Numbered from the stretch's first letter, positions 19,110 to 28,135 are shown. The stretch: DNA of 64,000 nucleotides from CAVSUZ01 sp963795415 (GCA_963795415.1 CAWCHQ010000001.1:2852001-2916000), one strand, 5' to 3'. The notes: generated from the sequence alone by a model not told the origin. A program made the numbers and translations.

Positions 19110-19948
19110 ACACATCTCCGGGTACCGGAGATAGCGACTCAGAAACCACCTGCAGAATCAACGGTGCGGGGTAACTAGCCGTGTTGGCGCACTAAGTGCG
19201 GCCTTATTTATCGGCCAACCATAGAGCGACTGCTTGACTCGGAGGTGCGTCGGCGTTTACCGTTCCTCAATGCTTTTGGCACATCTTGGTCGCGCTCCGT
19301 TGTCAGCCGGAGCACCAACGAGCGAGGCGCCTGTTTTCCCTTGAGCGCGGCGCCTCGCTTTGTCTCTTCCCGGTCATAATAGGCGGGGGGCGAAGTATGC
19401 GGTCCGCGTGTTGCAGAAAGGTAAAGGACGCGTTCAGGTCGTCATCAACCGTGGTGAACCACATCGACCCACCCTACGCACCCGCGGCCAGGAGCGCTGC
19501 ATGCAGGCGTCCCTTTTCCGATCTAAAACTAAAGGCCCCGTGGTTACGGTCGCCGATGACTGTATCTTCAGTTCCCAAGATGGTGATTGGTGTAATGAGC
19601 AGATTGAGGCCCGGAGGCACGGTGCTGCTGGTTCTCGTACGTGCCGCCGCAAATTTTCACCCAGCCGATGAATGAAGACCGCGCGCGCCATGCTGTTGAG
19701 CTATCAGATTTCTAAGCCAGTGTCGCTTCTAACGTCTGGCCTCCGTTGATCGCCTCAGCCACATCAAAAGCCTTAAACGTCTTTTTAACCAGAAAAATAG
19801 CCAATTCTCGTGTCCCCTATTCCAAAGCAAGGTCCGCTTCAAAAAGCACGTCGAACGGGTCGAGGGTCGCGAACGGGTCGCGGCCGCGGCATGGACTGTT
19901 TTCTCCGGCATGCCCACTAAATCGCGAGCATAATCTGATACCATCTAA
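19110..19948. other. Unassigned region
   Basis: No named gene. Bases 19110-19200 are likely the IS630 left end. Around 19745-19800 the minus strand reads GTRELAIFLVKKTFKAFDVA and EAINGGQTLEATLA, preceded by DPFATLDPFDVLFEADLALE and a stop, which may be a decayed gene, but I cannot place it in a family. Confidence 0.35.
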
Positions 19949-20649
19949 CGCGTAACGTGGCAATCGCAAACAGCTCGTTTCCCGGAAATATTCGATAATC
20001 CCGTGGCTTTCAACGAAGTATTGCCGCCTGAAGTGGACCCATGGGTGAGGACCACTGACCCCGAGCCTGCTAACTGGAAGCACGACCGATCCGACCACCT
20101 GATACCATCAAGCTGCGCATGGCTGTTGTTGCGGTGGCTGTGGGTATGTGGGCAACGCGACAGCGTTGTCCAAGCGCAGCGTCATATCCACAGCCCTCTC
20201 CCCGAGATCACCGCTGACGGCGGCGCGCCAGACCGTCAGCGGCGCCCGGTCCCCCAGCGCCTGATGCGGCCTCCTGGTATTGTAGAATGCCATCCAGGAG
20301 GCGATCCCAGCCCTTGCCTCATGACCATCGGCATAGCCCTTCAGGTAGATGTCCTCGTGCTTCAGCGATCGCCACAGCCGCTCGATGAACACGTTGTCCA
20401 TCCACCGACCGTGACCGTCCATCGACACCTTGATCCCGGCCGCCAGCAACGTTCCGCTGAAGGTGAATTGACTGCCTTGATCGGTGTTGAAGATGTCCGG
20501 CTTGCCGAACCGGGCCAGCGCCTCCTCCAACGCCGAGACGCAGAACGATACATCCATGCTGTTCGACAGCCGCCACGCCAGCACCGCGCGGCTCGCCCAG
20601 TCCATGATCGCCACCAGATACAGATAGCCACGCCCGATCGGCACGTAGG

Positions 20650-22385
20650 GGTGAGTAGGCCGGAGGAATCTCACCCCCGGCCTCTCGCAGAACCGGACGT
20701 GAACCTCTCGGCTCATCCGGCTCCCATCTTCCGGCCTACGACACAAACCCCAACGACCAGTGTATGAAGGCACCCGGTTGGCCGTCCGCCATCCGCCTAA
20801 GCACCTCGGCAGCCCGTGTTTTGTGGCCCGCCAGATGCTTATGCTTGCGCATCAGCCATCGGATCAGGAAGAGGTTCATGCTTCGCCACACCGGCTTGAG
20901 CGCCGATCCGTAAAAGTGGCCATAATATTGCTGCCACCCCCTCAGGATCGGATCAAACATGACCGACAGATCAGCCATGCTCTTGTCGCTCTTCAGTTGC
21001 AGGTGCCACCCTCTGATTGTCTGTCGCAGGGCCTTGACGGCATCGCGACTGACCGCCGGGAGTCCGATTGATGTCCTTGCAGTACCACGATCCGTGTCTT
21101 GGTCGGATGCAGTTCGAGCTTGCAGGCCTGGAACCGCTCCCGGACGCGATCAAGCACGTATTCTGCCTGCCGTTTGCTCTTGCAGTGAAGCACCGCATCG
21201 TCGGCGTATCGGGCATACCGAACGCCGGGTAGATGTCGTGCCACCCACAGATCAAACGCATAATGCAGAAACAGATTGGCCAGGATCGGTGACACGACAC
21301 CTCCTTGCGGTGTGCCTTTGTCGCGTTCCAGGATCTGCCCGTCCGTGGTTTGCATCGGCGCTTTCAGCCAGCGTTCCACGTAGAGCAGGATCCACGGCTC
21401 CTGACAGTGCTTGCGCAGAGCCTTCATCAGGAGGTCATGATCGAGGTTATCGAACGGTCCCCGGATGTCGAACTCTACAACCCAGTCGTAGTCCCAGCAG
21501 CGGCGTCTGGTGACGGCAATGGCCTCCAGCGCCGATTTCCCCGGCCGATAACCGTAGGAACCGTCGCGGAAGATCGGATCAAGCTGTGGCTCCAGCCACA
21601 TCTTTACCGCCGTCTGCGCGATCCTGTCGGCCACCGTCGGAATGCCCAATATCCGGACGCCTCCTGACTTCTTCGAGATCGGCACAGCCTTCACCGGCGG
21701 CGGAAGATAGCTGCCGGAGCTCATGCGGTTCCAGATTCTGTACAGGTTGTCGCCCAGCTTCCGGTCGAACCGTTCGATCGTCTCGGCATCGATCCCCGCG
21801 GCTCCTTGGTTGGCTTTTACATGTAACCATGCCTCCCACATCAAGGTCTTGGGAATGTCGTATGGCTTGCAGGTCATGCAGGATTCCTCCCGGTCGCCCG
21901 GTTTCTCCCATGCCTGCTGGATGACACCGCCCCTTCGCTCCACCACCGTTACAGCGGCTTCATCGCTACTACGAGCGGCTCCGTCCCTTGGCGGCGCATT
22001 GCTACTATCGGCCTCGCCTTGCCGGCTTGTGCCTTTCGCTTCGCATCGCCGCCGAAGGTTCCCGCGGTTCCACGTAAGAGCCTGAAACAGGATCGCGCTG
22101 CCTCTATGCCGGACGCCGCCTGGCCCGTAAGCAGGTATCGGCCAGACTGATCCCGGCGCAACATCACTCACCGGTTTTGACGTCGCCTGAGCGCTTTCGA
22201 CACTTGAACGGCAGTTCACGGTTGTTCGCCTTCCTGTCTCCCACCTGACGCCTCACGGCGCCTTTTCCGTAACGCTCACGACCCGGGCTTTTGACCCGCG
22301 CCGCTTACGGTGGTTTGCAACCTGCTCCTGCAAGCCGGTCGCGGGGGGCCGTCCCCCATCTCTCACGCCGCTTGCCGCGGCACAC
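20650..22385 (-). mobile_element. Group II intron inserted in IS3 orfB
   Basis: The intron begins GTGTG, the group II 5' consensus (GUGYG), at 22385 and ends near 20650 (uncertain by two bases). The 3' end has a recognisable domain V (GAGCCGGATGAGCCGAGAGG on the minus strand, closing with GTCCGGTTC) and a domain VI hairpin just before the splice site. It encodes a reverse transcriptase/maturase on the same strand. Length 1.74 kb is usual for bacterial introns with an ORF. Confidence 0.85.
20736..21877 (-). pseudogene. Group II intron reverse transcriptase/maturase, internally damaged
   Basis: From the start MTCKPYDIPKTLMWEAWLHV the protein has RT motifs in order: VKAVPISKKSGGVRILGIPT, RDGSYGYRPGKSALEAI, VVEFDIRGPFDNLDHDLL, GTPQGGVVSPILANLFLHYA and the catalytic YARYADD (about residue 226). 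After ELHPTKTRIV the frame is lost. The thumb/maturase part resumes in another frame (MADLSVMFDPILRGWQQYYG, RWLMRKHKHLAGHKTRA). The usual segment containing FLGYTF is missing, so besides a frameshift there is a small deletion. The intron is probably no longer self-mobile. Confidence 0.85.
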
Positions 22386-22772
22386 TGATGTCCGCCGCCC
22401 ATACCTGGTTCGGCCGATCGATCGCCACGCCGCGCAGCAGGTAGGGAAAAATCTTGTGTCCAGGCGCAGGTTTCGTCGTCCTGGGCTTGGGTCCGAGCGC
22501 GGCGATGCTCATCCGGCGCATCAACCGCTGCACCCGCTTGCGGTTGATGCGATGTCCCTCAGCCCGCAGCATCGCCGCCATGCGGCGCGAGCCGAGGAAC
22601 GGCCAGGCGGTGAACAGCTCATCGAGCCGCCGCATCAGCGCCGGATCGTTGTCGTTCGCCGGCCTCTTTTGCCGATAGACGGCGGAACGCGCTACCCCGA
22701 GTAGCGCGCACTGCCGCCGCATCGACAGCTTGTCATGATCAGGATCGAGCAACGCTCTGCGGTCCGGCGCGC

Positions 22773-23063
22773 TCATCTTCCGGACCTCTTGGCTAAAAAA
22801 TCGCGTTCCACCGTCAACCGCCCGATCTTCGCGTGCAGCTTCTCGATCTCGCGCTCGCGTGCTTCTTCGCCGTCCCGGCCAATGCCGGCGGCGAATGCCC
22901 GCCCCGCCTGGTCCAGCAGCTGCTTCTTCCACGCGTAGATCTGCGTCGGGTGGACCCCATGGCGTTGTGCCAGATCGGCAACCGTCACCTCTTCTCGCAA
23001 CGCCTCCAGCGCAATCTTCGCCTTCAGCGCCGCATCGATCTTCCGTCTCGTTCGCTTCGTCAT
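22773..23063 (-). CDS. IS3-family transposase OrfA
   Basis: A 96-residue intact OrfA starting MTKRTRRKIDAALKAKIALE. It contains the helix-turn-helix (VTVADLAQRHGVHPTQIYAW) and the C-terminal leucine-zipper-like coiled coil (REREIEKLHAKIGRLTVERD) that mediates assembly with OrfB. OrfB begins in an overlapping frame near its end, the arrangement used for programmed -1 frameshifting in this family. Confidence 0.9.
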   Translation of the reverse strand: MTKRTRRKIDAALKAKIALEALREEVTVADLAQRHGVHPTQIYAWKKQLLDQAGRAFAAGIGRDGEEAREREIEKLHAKIGRLTVERDFLAKRSGR

Positions 23064-23234
23064 GATCCGCTCCGTTTATCAACGGAACGGCCGCACTGCC
23101 AATTATGCCCCCGGTCCCAATTTCGGGGTCCACTTCACGCCCTCGATTTATAATTCCTGCCTCAAGATGCTTTTTGGGATGCTTGCTGGCCCCGCCTATT
23201 TTATTCTGCGTGGCAATGATTGCTTGACAACTTT

Positions 23235-23324
23235 CTATTTTACCTCGGATTCCCGCAGTCCTGGCGTATGTTCGTCATCTCCAGGGGTCTGGCGCCTCAG
23301 CCAAAATAGCAGTACAAAAGGCAT
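23235..23324 (-). CDS. Possible 29-aa peptide
   Basis: A short frame MPFVLLFWLRRQTPGDDEH to a stop at 23235. Its only support is that the 18 bases around the start match those of the 38-aa peptide at 16963 almost exactly. Confidence 0.15.
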   Translation of the reverse strand: MPFVLLFWLRRQTPGDDEHTPGLRESEVK

Positions 23325-23382
23325 GCCCACGCGATACTGCAATGACCCGCGTAGTTAAACCGTAACGTCCACGCAGCGGGGC

Positions 23383-23631
23383 TCAGCTCCCTGAGGACGT
23401 CTCGAACCTGAAGTCATCGGATATTGCGCATCGCGTCGCATCGAGTGGTTTTGTCAGCGAACTCGCTAGCGCGATCTGCTGCATCCTGGCATTCCACCCT
23501 GCCTTGAACGCGCGCAAGACCGCCTCGCTCTCGTAATCCGCCTCCCCATGAGGCGGCACGCCATAATCGGCAGCCCGCCACCCGTCCGTCCACGCCTGCC
23601 ACATTGCCCGGAGGGTTGATAGCTCATCCAT
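23383..23631 (-). CDS. Hypothetical protein, 82 aa
   Basis: A frame starting MDELSTLRAMWQAWTDGWRA with regular helical periodicity (EADYESEAVLRAFKAGWNAR) and no stops. No domain is recognised. The start overlaps the end of a 23-codon frame (MTWYDNNRVDF) by 8 bp, an arrangement seen with coupled small genes. The composition, rich in W/D/E/A, is unlike a shadow. Confidence 0.5.
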   Translation of the reverse strand: MDELSTLRAMWQAWTDGWRAADYGVPPHGEADYESEAVLRAFKAGWNARMQQIALASSLTKPLDATRCAISDDFRFETSSGS

Positions 23632-23695
23632 CGGCTTCTTCCAGAAATTCGTTCGTTTCTAAAAAATCAACCCGGTTGTTATCGTACCACGTCAT
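23624..23695 (-). CDS. Possible 23-aa leader peptide
   Basis: MTWYDNNRVDFLETNEFLEE ends three residues later and overlaps the next gene start by 8 bp. It may be a coupled small protein or the N-terminus of a frame-altered larger gene. Confidence 0.25.
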   Translation of the reverse strand: MTWYDNNRVDFLETNEFLEEADG

Positions 23696-23719
23696 CGGTA
23701 CCTCGTCGTATCGCAGGCA

Positions 23720-24000
23720 TGCCGCTGCGCCCAAGCGCTTCTTATCACCACGGCTTGCGCAGCTACACTGTTGCACATCATGAGGTGTTGCTCGAGGTTC
23801 AGCACAAAACAAGTCGTCGTCTCAATAATCGTGCGGAGAATTCGCATCGGCCAATGCGAAGCGAGAGCGGCAATGCCGCGGTTCAAGTCGTTCGCTCAGG
23901 CACAGCGGTTCATCTCGGCGCACGACATGATCAACGATCACTTCCGCCTAACCGAGAAATCAAGGGCGCTACGAGCGGACGCAGGTTGTGCTTGAACCGT
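23720..24000 (+). pseudogene. IS6-family transposase, C-terminal fragment
   Basis: Plus strand, two frames: LRSYTVAHHEVLLEVQHKTS and RLNNRAENSHRPMR, then PRFKSFAQAQRFISAHDMIN and DHFRLTEKS. This is the end of an IS6/IS26-group DDE transposase, with the Glu in NNRAENSH. The first two thirds and both ends are missing. Confidence 0.85.
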
Positions 24001-24297
24001 GCCGCCGGCATTGGCAGGGATTTGAGAAGCCTCGCGCAACTGATCGCACGCATTCTGGCCCGCGGACAGGTCCAAGAGATCAAGAGTGTTGAGAGGCATT
24101 TCTCGAGCTTTCAAGGTGACCCTTTTTGGTCCTCCGCCGGGCTATACGGCTTGGATCTCTTATCGGAGCCGGCGATTAATAAAGAACAAACAGCAAGAAG
24201 TCCGACCATTCGGCCTGGGGCTGCAACCGATCAGGGCGGCTCGAAGATGACCAGAAATCTTGCTCGCATTTCCCCAGGCGGTTAGGCAGAGTAAGGA

Positions 24298-24483
24298 ATG
24301 ATCAATCAGGACCTTTTCGATCGAGCTGTTGAAGCGGCAAGATCGCGCTTTCCGGATGGAATGTGGGACCGGTTGCCTCCGGGCGAGAAGATCGAGGCGA
24401 TCCACACCGAGCTGCGACGAATCTCACCTGACGACGTTGAAGGGATGCTCCCGCTTAATTCAGGACCAATTGGCCGGGCCTGA
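24298..24483 (+). CDS. Hypothetical protein, 61 aa
   Basis: MINQDLFDRAVEAARSRFPD then WDRLPPGEKIEAIHTELRRI and a short tail. A TAAGGA precedes the ATG by a few bases. The helical, charged sequence looks coding. No family is recognised. Confidence 0.45.
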   Translation: MINQDLFDRAVEAARSRFPDGMWDRLPPGEKIEAIHTELRRISPDDVEGMLPLNSGPIGRA

Positions 24484-24896
24484 GCCCGGCAGTCTGCTTC
24501 CTGGCAGAGGTTACTTCCTTCGGTCGGTTCCTTTTGCTTCTTCGTGCTGGCCTTCCGGCGAAGAATGCGGCTGGCCTCGGCGGCGGCTCGTGGTTGTGAG
24601 GGAGTTTCCTGTCTAGTCTGAACTTTCCGGCTTTTGAACGCAAGTGACTGATCTTGCTGATATATGGGTTGACTTGCTGGCTACGCGATGATCAGCGGCA
24701 GGGTAAGCTGGCCTTCATTCCGCCCCGCGCGAGAACATCGAGTTCGATCCGTCGCGCGGGGGAGGCGGGCGGCGGGAAGCATCCGCCCGCCGTGCAATAT
24801 GGCGCGCATTTGCTCGATTTGCTCGGCGTCTGGTTCGAAGAGACTGGCGATCATGGGTCTTGCCGTCCGCGCGCGATAGCTACGGTTGTGCCCCCC
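24484..24896. other. Decayed transposon-end sequence
   Basis: Bases 24621-24652 repeat the sequence at 7791-7823. Downstream, a plus-strand frame contains AVQYGAHLLDLLGVWFEETG, which is not assignable. No gene is called. Confidence 0.4.
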
Positions 24897-24911
24897 CGAG
24901 TGGTGTAGGAG

Positions 24912-24977
24912 CTGTAGATAACTGGCCCGGCGAAGCGACCGCCAAGAGTTTGGCGAAGGCGGGCCAGTTATCCACAG
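24912..24977. repeat. Inverted repeat in the IS256 leader with a DnaA-box-like core
   Basis: CTGTAGATAACTGGCCCG (24912-24929) and CGGGCCAGTTATCCACAG (24960-24977) pair over 17 of 18 positions. The right arm contains TTATCCACA, an exact match to the DnaA box consensus. The copy at 30.5 kb keeps the same structure. Confidence 0.7.
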
Positions 24978-25045
24978 CGGTGGTCATCGCGGGTCTCCGC
25001 TAAGGTTCGGTCGCCGAACCAGAACCAGGACGGAGAACCCAAGCG

Positions 25046-25608
25046 ATGACCGATGAGATGATGAGCCTTCGCGCCCTGCTGGAAAAGAACGCCGATGCCG
25101 ACATGCTGCGTGAGATAATCGGCTTCGCCGCACATCGGCTGATGGAACTGGAAGTCGAGACGTTGACCGGTGCGGCGCATGGTGAACGCAGCGCGGGCCG
25201 CATCAATCAACGCAACGGCTATCGCGAGCGCGACTGGGAAACCCGCGCCGGCAGCGTGGAACTGCGCATCCCCAAGCTGCGCAAAGGCTCCTACTTCCCC
25301 GGCTTTCTGGAGCCCCGGCGCATGGCCGAGAAGGCGCTTACGGCAGTGATCCAGGAAGCCTGGATCGGCGGCATCTCCACCCGCTCGGTCGATGATCTGG
25401 TCAAAGCCATGGGGATGAGCGGTATCTCCAAAAGCCAGGTGAGCCGGCTCTGCGGTGAGATCGACGAAAAGATCGCCAACTTCCTCAATGGACCCCTGGA
25501 AGGTGACTGGCCCTATCTCTGGCTCGATGCAACCTACCTCAAAGTCCGCCAGAACGGCCGCATCGTTTCGGTGGCCGTCATCATCGCCATCGGCGTTAAC
25601 AGCGCCCC
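25046..25608 (+). pseudogene. IS256-type transposase, N-terminal half
   Basis: Starts MTDEMMSLRALLEKNADADM after a GGAGAA site. It has the zinc-free N-terminal domain (IGFAAHRLMELEVETLTGAA, RINQRNGYRERDWETRAGSV, RIPKLRKGSYFPGFLEPRR), the block SVDDLVKAMGMSGISKSQVS and the first catalytic Asp in YLWLDATYLKVRQNG. It ends at IIAIGVN where the dispersed repeat begins; the remainder of the frame (NSAPTSAEMREM) belongs to the repeat. The missing C-terminal half corresponds to 1417-2025. Confidence 0.85.
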
Positions 25609-26125
25609 AACTTCAGCGGAAATGCGCGAGATGTGCGGAGCTGCTCGTTTCACACGAATCAGCGCATTTCGGCACTCTCCAAAATGCCGGAAGTTGGGCG
25701 GGGTCCGGACACTTGGTCGGGGGCGAGCTGACGTCGCTTCCACAGAGAACGCGGCATGGTTATGCCTCAGTTGAAGATCTGGAGGTCGGATAGCGGTCGG
25801 AAATCCCGAGCGGTAGCCCGGAGCTTGTTGGCAAAGAGTTTGACCGCATCGGCCGGAGACATGGCCTCGCTTCCACATTCCAGCGGGGCCGCAAAGGTTT
25901 GTGCATCTTCTGCAAGGATGTCGGCGATGTCCCGAAGAAGGCGTTGAGCCGCCTGCTCAAGATCGCTTTGGACTGCTCCGGATTGGATGCCGCCAGGCAC
26001 GTCGTGGGCATTTGGGTTTCCCAGGTCGGCCATTTTGGCAATAGGCGCCTCGGCCGGAGGCGCTCACTGAGGGCGTGCTACCGATGAGACATTAATTCTG
26101 GCCTAACCGGTTCGATATCGCATTC
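25609..26125 (+). repeat. Dispersed repeat, copy B (long form)
   Basis: A 517-bp stretch, similar over its whole length to 2026-2418 in reverse orientation, apart from a deletion in that copy. It separates an IS256 N-terminal half from unrelated sequence. It contains an 88-codon minus-strand frame. I see no convincing terminal inverted repeats, so the transposition mechanism, if any, is unclear. Confidence 0.75.
25767..26033 (-). CDS. Small protein carried by the dispersed repeat
   Basis: MADLGNPNAHDVPGGIQSGA then VQSDLEQAAQRLLRDIADIL and KLFANKLRATARDFRPLSDL to a stop, 88 residues. The middle is an amphipathic helix. The last residues and the stop are conserved in repeat copy A (TRGFRPQSGLQIF then stop), which supports real coding. 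No function is known. Confidence 0.5.
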   Translation of the reverse strand: MADLGNPNAHDVPGGIQSGAVQSDLEQAAQRLLRDIADILAEDAQTFAAPLECGSEAMSPADAVKLFANKLRATARDFRPLSDLQIFN

Positions 26126-26235
26126 GTAGCGGATGGACAAAAAATTCCGGAAATGCGGTTTTCATCTTGTCAATCGTTGCTAAACATGGTTGGAGTTGCT
26201 TACTCACGAGTTCGTGAGCATCGCCGGAGCCCTTT

Positions 26236-26445
26236 ATGCGATCATCCCTTGTGAGACCGGATCATCAGGCGCTTGTGGCAGAGGCGACCGAACTGGTGGC
26301 GATTGCGGATCTTGCTCTGGTCGATCGAGACTATGTCGCTGCCGCCCAACTCGTCGAAGCAGCTTATGGAGCATTTGATGAGGCGGAAACTAGGTGCGAC
26401 GCCGTAACCACCCGGTTAGAGGATCCGGAATGTCTGGCCGCCTAG
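26236..26445 (+). CDS. Hypothetical helical protein, 69 aa
   Basis: MRSSLVRPDHQALVAEATEL then DRDYVAAAQLVEAAYGAFDE and a short charged end. It is strongly helical with alanine-rich heptads and no stops, preceded by GGAGCC nine bases upstream. There is no recognised family. It stands alone among IS relics. Confidence 0.45.
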   Translation: MRSSLVRPDHQALVAEATELVAIADLALVDRDYVAAAQLVEAAYGAFDEAETRCDAVTTRLEDPECLAA

Positions 26446-26735
26446 CTGGCGGAGCGAAACGTACAGATCGGAGCCTGCGCAGACTGAACGCAGCTGCGCC
26501 GGCCTGACTAGTCGGGACTTTCGTGGCGGCTTCGGCCTGCAGCAGGCCCTTCCTTCTGTTGTCTTGCATTTTGGCTGCGTCTGCCGGGTCTCGATCATTC
26601 CGTCGCGAGTAACTGGTCGATGCGGGATCCGTGCTTGTTCAACGCTCGCCGGGCCTTCGGACCGGCGACGACTTCCACGTCGATGCCTGCCCAGCGGAAG
26701 AATTTAAAATCCCGTTCGCCGATGCCAAAGCGTTG
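26446..26735. other. No recognisable gene
   Basis: About 290 bp between a small gene and an IS end; only short shadow frames are present. Confidence 0.35.
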
Positions 26736-27490
26736 CTAGGCCCTGTGGACAAACCGGATCCATCGGCGAATAGCGCCGAGCAGAACAAAGCCGAGAAAAC
26801 TGGTGGCGGTCTTGTCGTAGCGCGTAGAAACGCGGCGCTGCTCCTTGAGATGACCGATGAAGCACTCGATGCGTGACCGCAGCTTGTAAAGTCGCTTGCT
26901 GACGGTGTGCTGCATCTTTCGGTTGCGCTTGGTGGGGATCTCCGCCGCCGCACCGCGATCGCGCAGGTCCTGACGGATCGCGTCGCTGTCATAGCCCTTG
27001 TCGGCGAGCATCGCACCAGGATCGCTGTCGCGCTCGTCCATCAGCGCGTCATAGGCTGTGCTGTCATGCGCCTCGCCTTCGCTCAGCACCACCCCGATGG
27101 GCAGGCCCACCGCATTGCAGCGGAGATGAATTTTGGTGCTGAACCCGCCGCGGGAACGGCCGAGGGCCTAGGCCTGCGTCCCCCTTTTTCGCCGGCTGCA
27201 CAGCGGTGCGCCCGAATGATGGTGCTGTCGATCATCTGCAACATGTCTTTCTCGCCGCCGCTGTCGGCGAGCGCCTGCAAGATGATGTCCCACACCCCGG
27301 AGAGGCACCAGCGGCGGAACTGCCGCCAGACCGAGTTCCAGTTGCCGAACTGGTCGGGAAGATCGCGCCATGGCGCCCCGGTGCGGCAGATCCACAGCGC
27401 ACCGTCCAATGTCCGGCGGCGGTCCTTCGGCGGCCGGCCCGACCGCGCGGTGAAAAACGATTCGACGATGGCCCACTCGTCGTCGGTCAT
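26736..27490 (-). pseudogene. IS427-type transposase, two frames with an in-frame stop
   Basis: The first frame starts MTDDEWAIVESFFTARSGRP and includes WRDLPDQFGNWNSVWRQFRR and the first Asp (MLQMIDSTIIRAH). After an A/G-rich slippery stretch near 27185, the second frame continues KIHLRCNAVGLPIGVVLSEG, the second Asp in MLADKGYDSDAI and Glu in LRSRIECFIGHLKEQRR. Expression by programmed frameshift is normal in this group, but a TAG lies between the slippery run and RGGFSTK in the second frame, so this copy may be dead. Confidence 0.8.
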
Positions 27491-27679
27491 TGAGCCTCGG
27501 ATCACTGCCAACCTCCCCAGAGAGAGGTCGGCCTCGAATTCACATCATCCCGCGTCGGGGGAATCCCCCGGATCGCAAAAGCAACAACCGGAATCGTGGA
27601 TCTGCTGGTGCGATTCTTTTGGCAATGCCGGACGGCGGCGCTGGATTTTTTATTGCGAGGCGGGTTTGTCCACAGGGCC
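26739..27679 (-). mobile_element. IS5-family (IS427-type) element
   Basis: Terminal inverted repeats start GGCCCTGTGGACAAACC at 26739 and are matched in reverse at 27663-27679. Each end is flanked by TA, the target duplication typical of this group. A transposase in two overlapping frames runs on the minus strand, with a 190-bp leader between its start and the right end. A diverged leader-only copy is at 17100-17290. Confidence 0.85.
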
Positions 27680-27689
27680 TAGTCACCGG

Positions 27690-27982
27690 GGTCAACCTGC
27701 ACAATGGCGGCGTGCCGCTGGAACGGAACGCCGTCGTCGGAGACGCCCAGTTCTACCCGCAATCGCAGATTCCTCTTATTCCTCGAAGGTTCATTCGCAC
27801 GGGAGCATCGCACACCCGTGAGGTGGTTTGAAAGAGCAATGATGGCATCGATCAGTTCGGAGCTCAAAACGATTACACGTTACTGGATCGTGATTGCCAC
27901 CTTAGCTGATTACGGCAGCGACAAGGTTATTTGAAGCAGATAATGAGCACTAATTGCGCACCGTGCCTGTAGATACCGGGCT
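27690..27982. other. No recognisable gene
   Basis: A 47-codon plus-strand frame (VNLHNGGVPLERNAVVGDAQ) is open here without a start signal. Nothing is assigned. Confidence 0.35.
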
Positions 27983-28135
27983 ATGGCGCTGTTCTTCGAG
28001 GATCAGCGGACGATCAAGGCGCTTCACAACGAGGCAGATCGACTTGAGGCCAAAGCAACGATTTGGCGCAAGAAGGTTAAGGTCAGCCTCGATCGGCCGC
28101 CCCAACAACCGAGCAGAGACACAATCACTACATAA
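27983..28135 (+). CDS. Small coiled-coil protein, 50 aa
   Basis: From the ATG at 27983: MALFFEDQRTIKALHNEADR then LEAKATIWRKKVKVSLDRPP and a hydrophilic end. The middle is a charged amphipathic helix. There is no strong ribosome binding site. The composition argues for coding, but no homologous family is recognised. Confidence 0.4.
   Translation: MALFFEDQRTIKALHNEADRLEAKATIWRKKVKVSLDRPPQQPSRDTITT

Larger units (their letters stand above)
20108..22776 (-). pseudogene. IS3-family transposase OrfB, interrupted by a group II intron
   Basis: The N-terminal exon reads MSAPDRRALLDPDHDK to AIDRPNQVWAADI, ending at 22386. The C-terminal exon resumes at 20649 with YVPIGRGYLYLVAIMDWASR and includes the second Asp (FNTDQGSQFT) and the Glu (VFIERLWRSLKHE), ending at 20108. 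Joining the exons directly restores the standard rve core WAADITYVPIGRGYLY without frame loss, so exact splicing would give a full transposase. The first Asp is in WAADI itself. Confidence 0.85.
20029..23137 (-). mobile_element. IS3-family element carrying a group II intron
   Basis: Both ends begin TGAAGTGGACCC when read inwards (plus strand at 20029, minus strand at 23137) and both are flanked by the tetranucleotide CGCC (20025-20028 and 23138-23141), a target duplication of the size made by IS3 elements. It encodes OrfA and OrfB on the minus strand. OrfB is interrupted by a 1.7-kb group II intron. The preserved duplication indicates a recent insertion compared with neighbouring relics. Confidence 0.9.
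19949..23358 (+). pseudogene. Hypothetical gene split by an IS3 insertion
   Basis: The frame open from 19949 (ending DNPVAFNEVLPP at 20028) and the frame starting at 23142 (SIYNSCLKMLFGMLAGPAYF) become one continuous frame if the IS3 element and one copy of its 4-bp duplication are removed. The joined product would be about 96 residues from the GTG at 20003 region or longer from upstream, with no recognised domain. Coding status before the insertion is therefore plausible but unproven. Confidence 0.3.
24897..25608 (+). mobile_element. IS256-type element, 5' half
   Basis: The left end and leader of an IS256-type element followed by the N-terminal half of its transposase. The same left end and leader occur in reverse orientation at 30174-30584, nearly identical, which defines the outer boundary at about 24897. 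The element is cut at 25608 by dispersed repeat copy B. Confidence 0.8.

Noticed and set aside
20003..20767. 254-codon plus-strand open frame
   Set aside because: It is antisense to the IS3 OrfB C-terminal exon; only its first residues belong to the interrupted hypothetical frame.
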